64,000 bases of DNA from Flavobacteriaceae bacterium CG2_30_31_66 (GTDB lineage: Bacteria > Bacteroidota > Bacteroidia > Flavobacteriales > Flavobacteriaceae): the NCBI GenBank assembly GCA_001873065.1, contig MNYM01000035.1:186001-250000 (forward strand), written 5' to 3'. Each line of letters starts with the position of its first letter. The first letter of the stretch is position 1. The notes under the pieces are model-generated. The model was given only the letters and a program-made list of their open reading frames with translations, ran no database searches and was not told where the DNA came from. Positions 25,570 through 34,468 of the stretch are shown here, piece by piece. The translations under genes and the position numbers were made by a program.

Positions 25570-28305
25570 TTAGTATTTCAAATCAGCAGGTTCAATAAAA
25601 GCGATTTCAAGATTAAAAATTTCAATAATATAGTTTTTTAAAATTTCAATAAAATCTTCAAGTTTTTCTTGGGTAATATTATTGTCAATAATTCTGCTTG
25701 AACCAAAATTGACAGCTAAAAAGCCTTCATTCAAATTTTTAAATGAAAATATTCCTGCATGTAATGGTTTTGTAAAATCATAATTATTACTTTTAGAAAA
25801 CAAGAAAGCATACATTAATATCTGGATGGCTTTGTGGTATTTTTCTTCCTTTAGACTCTCAAAATTTGATGCTTTCAGGTTTTGCTTATTTACTTTTCCG
25901 GTTTTGTAATCAATAATTCTAAGAACACCATTCAATTCATCAATTCTATCAACATTTCCATAAACTTTAAAAGGAAAATTAAAACCATTAATATTGATTT
26001 CAGTCTCTAATTGTTGTTCAGTGGCAATAATTTTCAGTTGATTATTTGTATCTTTCAAAAAGTCTTTTTCTTTTGCTAAGAAATTACTTACAAATCGTTT
26101 TGCAACCTCAAAAATCAATCGATTTTTCCCTGTGACAATGTTCCCATTTTTGAAATGAGTTTTAAAATACTTCACGACCAAGTCATTGGCAATTTTTTCC
26201 ATTTCAACAATATCATTTTCAGACAAAAATTTACCAATAAATGGTTTATAAAGTTGGTCTAAAGTTTCATGCACCACAGTACCCAAAGTATTGTGTGCAA
26301 TTGTTTCTTCAACATCATCAACCTCTTTAATTTTAAGTATTTTCTGTTTATAAAATTGAATAGGATTGTGTAAATAACTTGTTAATGATGACGGAGATAT
26401 ACCACTTTTTGCAAACAATTCTAACTTGTTTAAAATAGCTTTATTTTTAGAGATTTCTTTTAGGATTATGGGTTGCGAATTCATTTTTGGCGTCACAATT
26501 TTCTTGATTATATCTGGTTTCATCAATTCTAATTGAGTGACAAATCTACTTTTTTCACCACTTCCAAAATGGTCTTGTTCAGTATTATATAAGATGTAAA
26601 TGTTTTTTGCTCTTTGAATCAACCTAAAAAAATGATACGAAAAAATGGCATCTTTATGTTTGTACGTTGGCAAATCAAACTCGATTTTAACATCAAAAGG
26701 AATAAAAGAAGTTTGCTGTTTGCTTGCGGGCAAAACTCCTTCATTAGCAGATGCCAAAATGATGGTTTCAAAATCCAATACCCGAGTTTCTAACATTCCC
26801 ATCAATTGCAAACCTTGCAAGGGTTCTCCTTGAAATGAAATAGTTTCAGAAGTAATCATTTGTTTAAAAAAACCGGAAAATGTTTTTAAATTATTGAAAA
26901 AAGAAAACTTTTTTTGAAGTTTTTTTAACTGGGTAAAAATGGTGTAGAAGCGAAATAAATATTCTTTTTCTAAAACATCGGCAGTTTCTTTCAACAAATG
27001 AATCAAATTCAAAATATTGTCAATAAAACCATCGATAGATGAAATTGAAGAAAACAACTCAAGAAGGGTGTTTTTAGCCTTATTTGATTGAAAAATCAGT
27101 GCAGATTCCAAGGTATTTTTTGAAATAAACAAAGTGTTTTCTTTAGAAATTTTAGTGATAAAAGCAGCAATATTTGGCATGAATTTAACAATAAACGGAT
27201 GTTTTAAAAGACGAATAATGTCTTTATAATAAAACTCATTCGTAATGGTTTTTTTTAATTTTTCTTGTGTTAAAAACAATTGAAAAATAGACAAGAATAA
27301 CTTGGTTGCAGGAACATCTTTTAAAGGATACCCCATTGTAATATTAACGCCATTGATGTTTTTAGGCAAAGAATTTAGCGTAATTGGCAACAAATTCTCA
27401 TCTGCTAAAACGAGTGCAGTTTTGTTGAAATTTGAAATATTTTGAAGAATTTCAGCAATATATTTTACTTGCGTATTGTTTTTTGGAGCACCAATAATAT
27501 GGATTTTTTTCTCTGACAAAAAAGTATTTCCTATAGTTTTCAAAGGATTTTTTTCAAAATATTTCCACGAAGTTTGGTACTTTCTAATAAAATTTCCGGC
27601 TTGATGATTTGATTTTAAAAATGCGGCATCAATATCCCAATAAATTTCGGCATTGCCATATTCCAAAACCTTTTGGAAAATAAATTCTTCAGCTTTGTTA
27701 AGCGCATTAAATCCAATAAAAACGAATTTTTTATGATTTGTTTTTTTCAAATAATCATAAATTTTATTGCAAGATTCTCTATATAAAACTCCATGATATC
27801 CAATATTTTCACTAAGCAAAAATTGATAAAATGCAGTGTAATATTGATATAATTTTTCAAGAAATGATTGGTGATTTTTGATTAAATCTGTTTCTTGAAA
27901 AGTGCCTTTTACAGACCATTTTTTTAAACGTTCAATATCTTTAATATAAGTAAAAATACTCTTACTATCTACCAAATGCTGGTCAATTTCATTAAAATCC
28001 TGCAAAACCGTAGAAGCCCAAGAAGAGAAAATATCAAAAGAATCAGGTGATGTTTCATTTTTTTTATAAATTTCATAAAAATAAAACAACAATTGAATAC
28101 TATCTACTTTTTGAATTTCAGAGATTTGATGGATAAATTGCTCAATATTTAGAATTTCTGGCAAGAATCCTATGTCAATTTTATCTTTTAATTCTTGCTT
28201 TAAGAAGATTTTTGCTCTTTGAGAAGGCAAAATAAAAATGACATTCTCAAAAGATTTTGTTTTTTTTTGGATGTCCTCTAAGGTTTCAGAAATAAAAGAT
28301 TGCAT
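25570..28305 (-). CDS. AddB-like PD-(D/E)XK nuclease family protein
   Basis: 911 residues. The N-terminal two thirds resemble an inactivated UvrD-type helicase as in AddB (IFILPSQRAKIFLKQEL, MGYPLKDVPATKLF, LQLMGMLETRVLDFETIILA, with VLPASKQQTSFIPFD). The C-terminal nuclease domain has VHETLDQLYKPF and the active-site segment LRIIDYKTGKV near residues 795-802 (the D-x-K of PD-(D/E)XK). In this phylum such proteins pair with an AddA/RecB-type helicase for double-strand break repair, but no partner is in the window. ATG at 28305; the stop shares no spacer with the convergent Usp gene. Confidence 0.88.
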   Translation of the reverse strand: MQSFISETLEDIQKKTKSFENVIFILPSQRAKIFLKQELKDKIDIGFLPEILNIEQFIHQISEIQKVDSIQLLFYFYEIYKKNETSPDSFDIFSSWASTVLQDFNEIDQHLVDSKSIFTYIKDIERLKKWSVKGTFQETDLIKNHQSFLEKLYQYYTAFYQFLLSENIGYHGVLYRESCNKIYDYLKKTNHKKFVFIGFNALNKAEEFIFQKVLEYGNAEIYWDIDAAFLKSNHQAGNFIRKYQTSWKYFEKNPLKTIGNTFLSEKKIHIIGAPKNNTQVKYIAEILQNISNFNKTALVLADENLLPITLNSLPKNINGVNITMGYPLKDVPATKLFLSIFQLFLTQEKLKKTITNEFYYKDIIRLLKHPFIVKFMPNIAAFITKISKENTLFISKNTLESALIFQSNKAKNTLLELFSSISSIDGFIDNILNLIHLLKETADVLEKEYLFRFYTIFTQLKKLQKKFSFFNNLKTFSGFFKQMITSETISFQGEPLQGLQLMGMLETRVLDFETIILASANEGVLPASKQQTSFIPFDVKIEFDLPTYKHKDAIFSYHFFRLIQRAKNIYILYNTEQDHFGSGEKSRFVTQLELMKPDIIKKIVTPKMNSQPIILKEISKNKAILNKLELFAKSGISPSSLTSYLHNPIQFYKQKILKIKEVDDVEETIAHNTLGTVVHETLDQLYKPFIGKFLSENDIVEMEKIANDLVVKYFKTHFKNGNIVTGKNRLIFEVAKRFVSNFLAKEKDFLKDTNNQLKIIATEQQLETEININGFNFPFKVYGNVDRIDELNGVLRIIDYKTGKVNKQNLKASNFESLKEEKYHKAIQILMYAFLFSKSNNYDFTKPLHAGIFSFKNLNEGFLAVNFGSSRIIDNNITQEKLEDFIEILKNYIIEIFNLEIAFIEPADLKY

Positions 28306-28383
28306 AGAATTTTTGGATTCAATATTGAATTTCTAAGTTACAAAAACTTATTTTTATAGTTGAAAATTTTTTACACAAATTTT

Positions 28384-29166
28384 ATGAAAAACGAAATGTT
28401 TGTTGCTGGAATTCAAGCGCCATTGGTTTGGGAAAATCCAACTGAAAACAAGCTTTATTTTGAAAAAAAAATAAATTTATTGCCAGAAAATCTTGATTTA
28501 TTGGTTTTGCCAGAAATGTTTACAACAGGATTTACCATGAATCCTGAAAAAGTGGCAGAAAAAATGGACGGACAAACCATTTCTTGGTTACAAAAAATTG
28601 CCTCAGAAAAAAATTTCGCAATTACAGGTAGTTTAGTAATTGAAGAAAATGAAAAATACTATAACAGACTGGTTTTTGTACATCCTTGTGGTAAAGTAGA
28701 TTTTTATAATAAAAGACATTTATTTGCGCTTGCTGGCGAAGATAAAGTGTATGTTGTCGGGATGAAAAATTCCATTATTCTTTATCAAGGTTGGAAAATT
28801 TGCGCATTGATATGCTATGATTTGCGCTTCCCAGTATGGAGTAGAAATACCGAAAATTATGACCTTTTGATTTTTATGGCCAATTGGCCAATTACAAGAA
28901 TAAATGCTTGGGATACACTTTTAAAAGCACGAGCAATCGAAAATATAAGTTATACAATTGGGGTTAACAGAATAGGTGTTGATGAAAATCAGTATCAATA
29001 TTGTGGAAATTCGTTGATTGTTGATTATTTAGGAGCTGAAATTTCGAAATTAGAAAAAAATCAAGAAGGGATTATCTCATCAAAAATCAATAAAAAAGAA
29101 CAAGAAATAACCAGAGAAAAACTTGGGTTTTTAAAAGATAAAGATTCGTTTTCTATTAAATACTAA
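28384..29166 (+). CDS. Omega-amidase YafV-type nitrilase/carbon-nitrogen hydrolase
   Basis: 260 residues from the ATG at 28384; the longer frame opens with a TTG that would overlap the upstream promoter region. The Glu-Lys-Cys triad is visible: LPEMFTTGFTMNP (Glu), YNKRHLFALAGE (Lys) and CALICYDLRFPVW (Cys). YafV-type enzymes hydrolyse alpha-ketoglutaramate and ketosuccinamate as metabolite repair; the IC-Y-DLRFPVW context and length fit this subgroup. Followed by a palindromic element before the convergent desaturase. Confidence 0.92.
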   Translation: MKNEMFVAGIQAPLVWENPTENKLYFEKKINLLPENLDLLVLPEMFTTGFTMNPEKVAEKMDGQTISWLQKIASEKNFAITGSLVIEENEKYYNRLVFVHPCGKVDFYNKRHLFALAGEDKVYVVGMKNSIILYQGWKICALICYDLRFPVWSRNTENYDLLIFMANWPITRINAWDTLLKARAIENISYTIGVNRIGVDENQYQYCGNSLIVDYLGAEISKLEKNQEGIISSKINKKEQEITREKLGFLKDKDSFSIKY

Positions 29167-29173
29167 AAAGCCC

Positions 29174-29194
29174 GCAAGGTTTTGAAAACCTTGC
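29174..29194. repeat. Palindromic intergenic repeat with AGGTTTT core, copy 1 (possible bidirectional terminator)
   Basis: Perfect inverted repeat GCAAGGTTTT / AAAACCTTGC with a one-base centre (G at 29184), and outer CC/GG pairs after one mismatch. It lies between two convergent genes. The AGGTTTTnAAAACCT core recurs at 51924-51954 and, degenerate, at 43915-43936. Confidence 0.75.
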
Positions 29195-29221
29195 AGGTGT
29201 TAAAATTTACTATTTTTGGGT

Positions 29222-30208
29222 TTATAAACTTGGTTGAATCATCCATTTAAACTCGAACTTTGTGTCAGGAATCACCATTCTTTCTGTAATTCTAAACATT
29301 CTGTCAGGTAAATTCATCAAGAAATCTCTGGCTTTTTCAGCTTCTGGAGTCAAATTTGTGATTTTATCAATATCCCAAGAATCGATTAATTTTTTCAAAA
29401 TATCAATGTAATCATAGCCTGTATAAACACCAATTCTTTGTGCTACTGTTGAAAAGTCGTTAAATAAACTTCCTTTTGCATTGAATGATTCTCTTAAATG
29501 CATGGCTGGCATGACAATCTTGTGTTTCATCATGTGTTGAAACGCCAACATCATTTCACTGGCATCCATTTTAAAAATTTCTTTCACAAAATGCGTGTAT
29601 GCCAAGTGATGACGCATTTCATCGCCAGCAATAATTTTAGACATTTTAGCCAATGCTTTGTGTCCTTTTTGTTTGGCAATTTTCGCAACATTGTTGTGAG
29701 AAACATAGGTTGCTAGCTCTTGAAAACTTGTATATACGAAGTTTTTATAAGGATCTTTTGAAGTTCCAATATCAAAACCATCCGTAATTAAATGTTGCGT
29801 AGAAATCTCTACTTCACGCATATTAACTCTGCCAGATAAATAGAGGTATTTATTCAAGACATCTCCATGTCTGTTTTCTTCAGCGGTCCAGGCTCTCACC
29901 CATTTTGCCCAATTATTATCAGGATCTTGTGTAATACCGTCTAAATCTAACAACCAAGATTCATAAGTAGGAAGTGCTTCTTCAGTAATAGTATCACCCA
30001 CCAAAACCACCCAAAAATCATCTTCCAATTCTTTGGAAATTTCACGAATTTCTTCTACTTCACTAATAAATTTTTCACTTTGAGAATGGGGTAAAAAGTC
30101 TGTTGGCTGCCAAATTTTTTCAGCAGGAATTAAATAACTATTAAAAATAGTTTCGATATTTTTTTCGAGCGTCAACATGACTTCTTTTCGAATGTTTTGT
30201 AGTGACAT
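29222..30208 (-). CDS. Soluble acyl-[acyl-carrier-protein] desaturase
   Basis: 328 residues, helical ferritin-like di-iron enzyme. The two ExxH metal motifs are present as AEENRHGDVLNKY and AGDEMRHHLAYTHF, with the single Glu ligands LLDLDG/EEALPTYE region earlier. It introduces a double bond in ACP-bound fatty acids, which adjusts membrane fluidity. It is transcribed after a PlsC acyltransferase gene (6 bp gap), so the set forms a lipid-modification operon with the preceding membrane protein. Confidence 0.93.
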   Translation of the reverse strand: MSLQNIRKEVMLTLEKNIETIFNSYLIPAEKIWQPTDFLPHSQSEKFISEVEEIREISKELEDDFWVVLVGDTITEEALPTYESWLLDLDGITQDPDNNWAKWVRAWTAEENRHGDVLNKYLYLSGRVNMREVEISTQHLITDGFDIGTSKDPYKNFVYTSFQELATYVSHNNVAKIAKQKGHKALAKMSKIIAGDEMRHHLAYTHFVKEIFKMDASEMMLAFQHMMKHKIVMPAMHLRESFNAKGSLFNDFSTVAQRIGVYTGYDYIDILKKLIDSWDIDKITNLTPEAEKARDFLMNLPDRMFRITERMVIPDTKFEFKWMIQPSL

Positions 30209-30214
30209 TTTATA

Positions 30215-30943
30215 TTAGTTTATGGATTCTTTAATTATTGTTTCGGTTTTTGCTAATAATTCATCAAACGGCAGGGAATCTATTTTGATAGGTTCGTGGG
30301 TTTTGATGGAAATTGGACTTGCAATTCCCAATGGAAATTTTCCATATTTGAATACTTTCCATGAATTATTAATGGTTAAAGGTACAACAAATCCTTCTTT
30401 GTTATATTTTGTAAGCACTTTTAGTCCATTTACTGCAAATTCCTTTGGGTTGCCATTTCTGCTTCTTGTCCCTTCTGGAAAAATGACAGCAGACCATTTA
30501 TTTTGATTGATTTTTTTTGCAAAAGCAGTCAATTCAGCAATGGCTTGTTTGCTATCTTTTCTATTGATTAACGCAGCACCTCCGTGTCTTAAATTGAAAG
30601 AAATACTTGGAATTCCTTTTCCCAATTCGACTTTTGAAACAAATTTTGGTTGGTGTTTTCTAAACTTCCAAATAATTGGAGGAATATCAAACATTCCTTG
30701 GTGATTTGAGACAAAAATTAAGGTTGTATTTTCTGGCAAATCGTATTCATTTTCAACTTTTACAGGAATCAAAAGAACGAGTAATGATTTGATTAAAAAC
30801 CAATTCATGATATTTACCACAAATTGATGACCTTGATGGCCAAAAAGTTTTAGTCCAAACCACTGTAAAGGATGAAAAAAGATGAGTAATGCATAGAAAA
30901 CCAATGCAAAAATTGGGGAAAGTATATAACTTAAAATCTTCAT
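30215..30943 (-). CDS. plsC: 1-acyl-sn-glycerol-3-phosphate acyltransferase (PlsC family)
   Basis: 242 residues. Two N-terminal hydrophobic segments, then the acyltransferase motifs FVSNHQGMFDIP (NHx4D), FNLRHGGAALINRKD and FPEGTRSRNGNPKEF. It transfers an acyl group to lysophosphatidate during phospholipid synthesis at the inner membrane. The ATG at 30943 overlaps the stop of the upstream gene by one base, so translation is coupled. Confidence 0.93.
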   Translation of the reverse strand: MKILSYILSPIFALVFYALLIFFHPLQWFGLKLFGHQGHQFVVNIMNWFLIKSLLVLLIPVKVENEYDLPENTTLIFVSNHQGMFDIPPIIWKFRKHQPKFVSKVELGKGIPSISFNLRHGGAALINRKDSKQAIAELTAFAKKINQNKWSAVIFPEGTRSRNGNPKEFAVNGLKVLTKYNKEGFVVPLTINNSWKVFKYGKFPLGIASPISIKTHEPIKIDSLPFDELLAKTETIIKESIN

Positions 30944-31368
30944 TAATTAAACCAATTATTCCAAGGAATTTTTGACAAAATGAATACCAATCCCAATCCG
31001 TAGAAAATTACAAATGTTTTAAATTTTGCTGTATCCGTTGTTTTCTTTTTGTGTTTTGACCATCCAATTGTAATCAAAACAAGTGCTAAAATCATCATTG
31101 TTGGGTGTTCAACAGCTAATAATCTTGTTGCTTTGTCAGCCATAACTGAAGATGCATCATTTTTTAAAGCCTTATACCAAGGAGACATAAAATACCATCC
31201 TAAACCAATTAATAATTGGATATGTGAGACAATCAAAGTAAATAATCCTATTCGCAGGTCTTTGTCAGTAAATTGTTTTTTTTGAATAAGTCCAATTATA
31301 GCATTTACAACAGCGATAATTAATAAAATAATCACTAAATATGCCCAGTAAGAATGAATATCTTTCAT
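30943..31368 (-). CDS. Conserved four-helix integral membrane protein
   Basis: 141 residues with four hydrophobic segments (about 7-28, 42-62, 87-105, 118-135). Conserved-looking residues include His in SHIQLLIGLGWYFMS and VEHPTMMILALVL and the C-terminal WNNWF. The pattern resembles a Bacteroidetes family of cytochrome-b-like membrane proteins, but heme binding is only a guess. It is translationally coupled to plsC, so a role in membrane lipid metabolism or its redox needs is plausible. Confidence 0.8.
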   Translation of the reverse strand: MKDIHSYWAYLVIILLIIAVVNAIIGLIQKKQFTDKDLRIGLFTLIVSHIQLLIGLGWYFMSPWYKALKNDASSVMADKATRLLAVEHPTMMILALVLITIGWSKHKKKTTDTAKFKTFVIFYGLGLVFILSKIPWNNWFN

Positions 31369-31419
31369 GATGTTGATGTTTTATAAAATCGTTGTAAAGT
31401 TAGGGATTTTATATAAAAA

Positions 31420-31445
31420 AAAACCACCTCAATAGAGGTGGTTTT
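31420..31445 (-). terminator. Rho-independent terminator after the TonB receptor gene
   Basis: Stem of 11 bp (31420-31430 with 31435-31445, core CCACCTC/GAGGTGG), loop AATA, with T runs on both sides, so it can work in either direction. On the minus strand it follows the receptor stop at 31469 and precedes the membrane-protein gene start at 31368. Confidence 0.88.
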
Positions 31446-31468
31446 TAAAAATATATAATAAATTTTAC

Positions 31469-34252
31469 TTAGAAATTGTAACGAATTGAAAGGTTCCAAG
31501 TTCTTCCAAAGCCAAACCAAACGTTGTTTCTAGTATCTATACCATTCCAAACACCAGAGCCTGTTTGGTTTGTTACGGTTGGACTTGTATCTCCAACAAA
31601 AATACTAGTACTAGCTTCTGAGATATATACTGTATCGAATAAGTTATTCACATTTAATCTGAATTTTAGAGAATTTTGATTTTTAAATTCAAGTTTGTAC
31701 CCTAAACCTAAGTCAACCAATTGATAGCTTGGTAATTCCAATGCTCCTCTATTATTTGGAGTATCAAAAGTAGTATCAATTGCGCTAAAATCAGAGTATA
31801 AATTTGCTGCATATCTCCAGCCTAAATCAATATTAAAGTTTTCAAAAGCAGCGTAATCAAGATTTAAGAAAGCTGTTGTTTGTGCAGCGTCTCCTATTTT
31901 AGCGTCTTTCAAATATAGAGTTTTAGTACCTGTATTAGCAGGATTTCCAACTTCAGTAATTGTTCCTAAAGCATCTTCTTTATATCTCCAGTTTCCTAAA
32001 GAAACCATTGCATTTACTTTCAATTTATCAAAAGGCTTGAAGTAACCTTCAATTTCAATACCTTGGTGTAATTGTTTTACATTTTCAAACACTGCAGATC
32101 CATCTAAATTTGCACCAAAAAAATCATTGAAATTTCTTGAAACTACTCTATCACCCCAAACTGTGTTATATAAATTAACTGTTAAGTTAGAATTTGTTCC
32201 TTTAAAACCATAACCCAATTCAAAAGAAGTGATTGTTTCATTTTTAACATCTTGATTTATGTTGTTTGAAAAACCAGGGAATACTGCATCAAACATTGGT
32301 TGTCTTTTAATGACACCGGCATTGAAGAATACATTGTGTTTGTCATTGATGTTATAGTTTGAACCTCCTTTAACATATCCACCAGTCATAGATTTTTTAT
32401 CACTTGTTACGTTGTTAGGTTGGTCAAAATAATCAATTCTTCTGTAAGATTGATTAGATAAACCTAATTGCAACACCGCAGATAATTTATCTTCGTCATT
32501 ATATTCAATCATTCCATTATAACCTTGCCAGTTGACTTCACCAACATTGTAATAATCAATTTTATCACTACTTAAACCAGTATCATTAAAGGGAGAAGCA
32601 GTAATTGTTTCAGTTTGGATCATGCCGTTAACTAAATTTCTGTTACCAGTACTATAATAACCGTCTAATCCTAATAAATCATTTAAAACTCTATAGTGGA
32701 AACCTTCATAAGATCTTAAATCAAGACCCAAACTATAGGTCCATTTGTCAGATTCGTATTTTAAATTAGAAATTGCACCATACCAGTTGTGTGAGTTCAT
32801 AGAAGCTCTTCTTATCAATACAGCTCTATTAACACCATTACTATTGAATCCATTAGAGCCAATTAACATTCCTTGGTAATTGCTTGGAGCCCCGGTATAT
32901 GGAGATGTTGTTGAACGGTTAATACTTACTATATTGTCATAATTAATTGATCCATCAGCATTTCTTGACGCAACACCATTTCCTCTATCAAGATGTTCAG
33001 TTAAATCCATATTAAAAGGAAATACATTTATATTTCTATTACGGAAATTACCACCTCTAGCGCCTGTTCCTCCACCACGACCCCAAGAGCCATAGACAGA
33101 TGTTGATAAAGATAATTTATCATTAATATTCCAATCCCAGTTTAATGTTCCAATTGGTTTATTGTAAAAATTTCTTCTAATGTTGTATTCCTCACCATTT
33201 AAAGTACCCCAATCAGCATTAAGTCTTCTGTTTATTTCGTCATCTCCTCCAAAGTTTTGAAAATCTCTAATAGAAAGTCTTGTGCCTCTTTGGTGATGCC
33301 ATTGTGCAGCTCCTGTAAATGTAAAATTGAATGCATGTACATCAGATGGTTTGTATCCTAATGAAACTAAGTAAGTTGTTCCTTTACCTTGAGTTCCATC
33401 AACATAACCATCACCTTGCCAAGTTCCTAATAAAATACTAGCTGCCCAGCCATTTTCATTAAGACCCGAGTTATAGGCAATTGTGTTTTTAATATAACCG
33501 TCATTTCCTACGCTTGATGATAATGTTCCTCCTTCTTTTTTATCGGTTGATTTTGTTACGATAGTAATTGTTCCCCCAACAGAAGGAACCGCTAATTTAG
33601 AAGCTCCTAAACCTCGTTGAATTTGAATACCTGAAGCAACATCAGATAAACCTTGCCAATTTGACCAATATACCCAACCATTTTCCATGTCATTTACTGG
33701 TTGACCATTGATAATTACCGCTGTATTACTTTGATTAAATCCACGAACATTGATTCTTGAATCTCCATAACCACCACTTGTTTTTGTTGCATAAACTGAA
33801 GGTGTTGTGTTCAAAATTTCTGGAAATTCTAGATTTCCCAATTTTGTTTGAATCTCAGTAGCTTTGATAGTAGATGCTGCAACTGGTGTTTTTCTTTCTT
33901 GAACCAAATCAATTACACCTTTACCAACAACAACGATTTCATCTAAAAGATTTCCGCCTACTTCTAAAGAAATAGTTCCAAGGTTTGTTTTTGATGAAGA
34001 GAAAGCAACTTCTCTTGATTTGTATCCGATATAGGAAATAACAAGAACACCTGATTTAGATTTTGCGTTTAAAGTAAATTTACCATCAAAATTTGTTTCT
34101 GTTCCGTTTGCAGTTCCTTTCTCTAAGATACTTGCGCCAGGTAATGGTTGATTTGATTCATCAACGATAACACCTGAAATTGTAGTTTGTCCTATTACAG
34201 TAGCTGTAATAAAAAACAAAGCTATAAATAATAAGTTTTTAAAATTTTTCAT
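31469..34252 (-). CDS. TonB-dependent outer-membrane receptor without SusD partner
   Basis: 927 residues. Signal peptide at 1-22 (ATVIGQ), carboxypeptidase-regulatory-like domain (about 24-100, ISGVIVDESNQPLPGASIL), plug (about 115-240, RINVRGFNQSNTAVIINGQP, LGASKLAVPSVGGTITIVTK) and barrel ending in WNLSIRYNF. TonB-dependent import of an unknown compound. No SusD-like gene follows; a strong terminator does, so it is monocistronic. Its plug is of the same general type as the receptor at 57198-59957, and both promoters carry TTAACATTAG. Substrate not deducible from the sequence. Confidence 0.94.
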   Translation of the reverse strand: MKNFKNLLFIALFFITATVIGQTTISGVIVDESNQPLPGASILEKGTANGTETNFDGKFTLNAKSKSGVLVISYIGYKSREVAFSSSKTNLGTISLEVGGNLLDEIVVVGKGVIDLVQERKTPVAASTIKATEIQTKLGNLEFPEILNTTPSVYATKTSGGYGDSRINVRGFNQSNTAVIINGQPVNDMENGWVYWSNWQGLSDVASGIQIQRGLGASKLAVPSVGGTITIVTKSTDKKEGGTLSSSVGNDGYIKNTIAYNSGLNENGWAASILLGTWQGDGYVDGTQGKGTTYLVSLGYKPSDVHAFNFTFTGAAQWHHQRGTRLSIRDFQNFGGDDEINRRLNADWGTLNGEEYNIRRNFYNKPIGTLNWDWNINDKLSLSTSVYGSWGRGGGTGARGGNFRNRNINVFPFNMDLTEHLDRGNGVASRNADGSINYDNIVSINRSTTSPYTGAPSNYQGMLIGSNGFNSNGVNRAVLIRRASMNSHNWYGAISNLKYESDKWTYSLGLDLRSYEGFHYRVLNDLLGLDGYYSTGNRNLVNGMIQTETITASPFNDTGLSSDKIDYYNVGEVNWQGYNGMIEYNDEDKLSAVLQLGLSNQSYRRIDYFDQPNNVTSDKKSMTGGYVKGGSNYNINDKHNVFFNAGVIKRQPMFDAVFPGFSNNINQDVKNETITSFELGYGFKGTNSNLTVNLYNTVWGDRVVSRNFNDFFGANLDGSAVFENVKQLHQGIEIEGYFKPFDKLKVNAMVSLGNWRYKEDALGTITEVGNPANTGTKTLYLKDAKIGDAAQTTAFLNLDYAAFENFNIDLGWRYAANLYSDFSAIDTTFDTPNNRGALELPSYQLVDLGLGYKLEFKNQNSLKFRLNVNNLFDTVYISEASTSIFVGDTSPTVTNQTGSGVWNGIDTRNNVWFGFGRTWNLSIRYNF

Positions 34253-34309
34253 TGTTTAATTTTAAGTTATTAAATGCACCGCAAAAGTCTATCTTTTACA
34301 CAATTGATT

Positions 34310-34326
34310 TGTTAAGCTAATGTTAA
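34310..34326 (-). promoter_or_regulatory. Two TTAACA hexamers at 11-bp spacing upstream of the TonB receptor gene
   Basis: On the minus strand TTAACA (34321-34326) and TTAACA (34310-34315) are separated by five bases, an 11-bp period as in PhoB/PhoP-type direct repeats. They lie 58-74 bp upstream of the receptor ATG, in activator distance of a weak -7-like TAGACTTTTG. Assignment to a phosphate regulator is a guess. Confidence 0.35.
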
Positions 34327-34380
34327 GTTTTAACACGAAATTAAGACAATTAAATTTCTTAAAAAAAAGTTTATCCATTA

Positions 34381-34396
34381 ATAATCAATTGATTAT
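34381..34396. promoter_or_regulatory. Perfect 16-bp palindrome between pgi and the TonB receptor gene
   Basis: ATAATCAATTGATTAT reads the same on both strands. It lies 73 bp after the pgi stop and 129 bp before the receptor start. Too AT-rich and without a T run for a terminator; could be an operator, or chance in AT-rich DNA. Confidence 0.3.
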
Positions 34397-34468
34397 ATAT
34401 CAATAAAATTATTAAAAAAATCTTTGAATTTTATTAATTTTTGATTAAATCTTTTCTAACCAGAAAGT

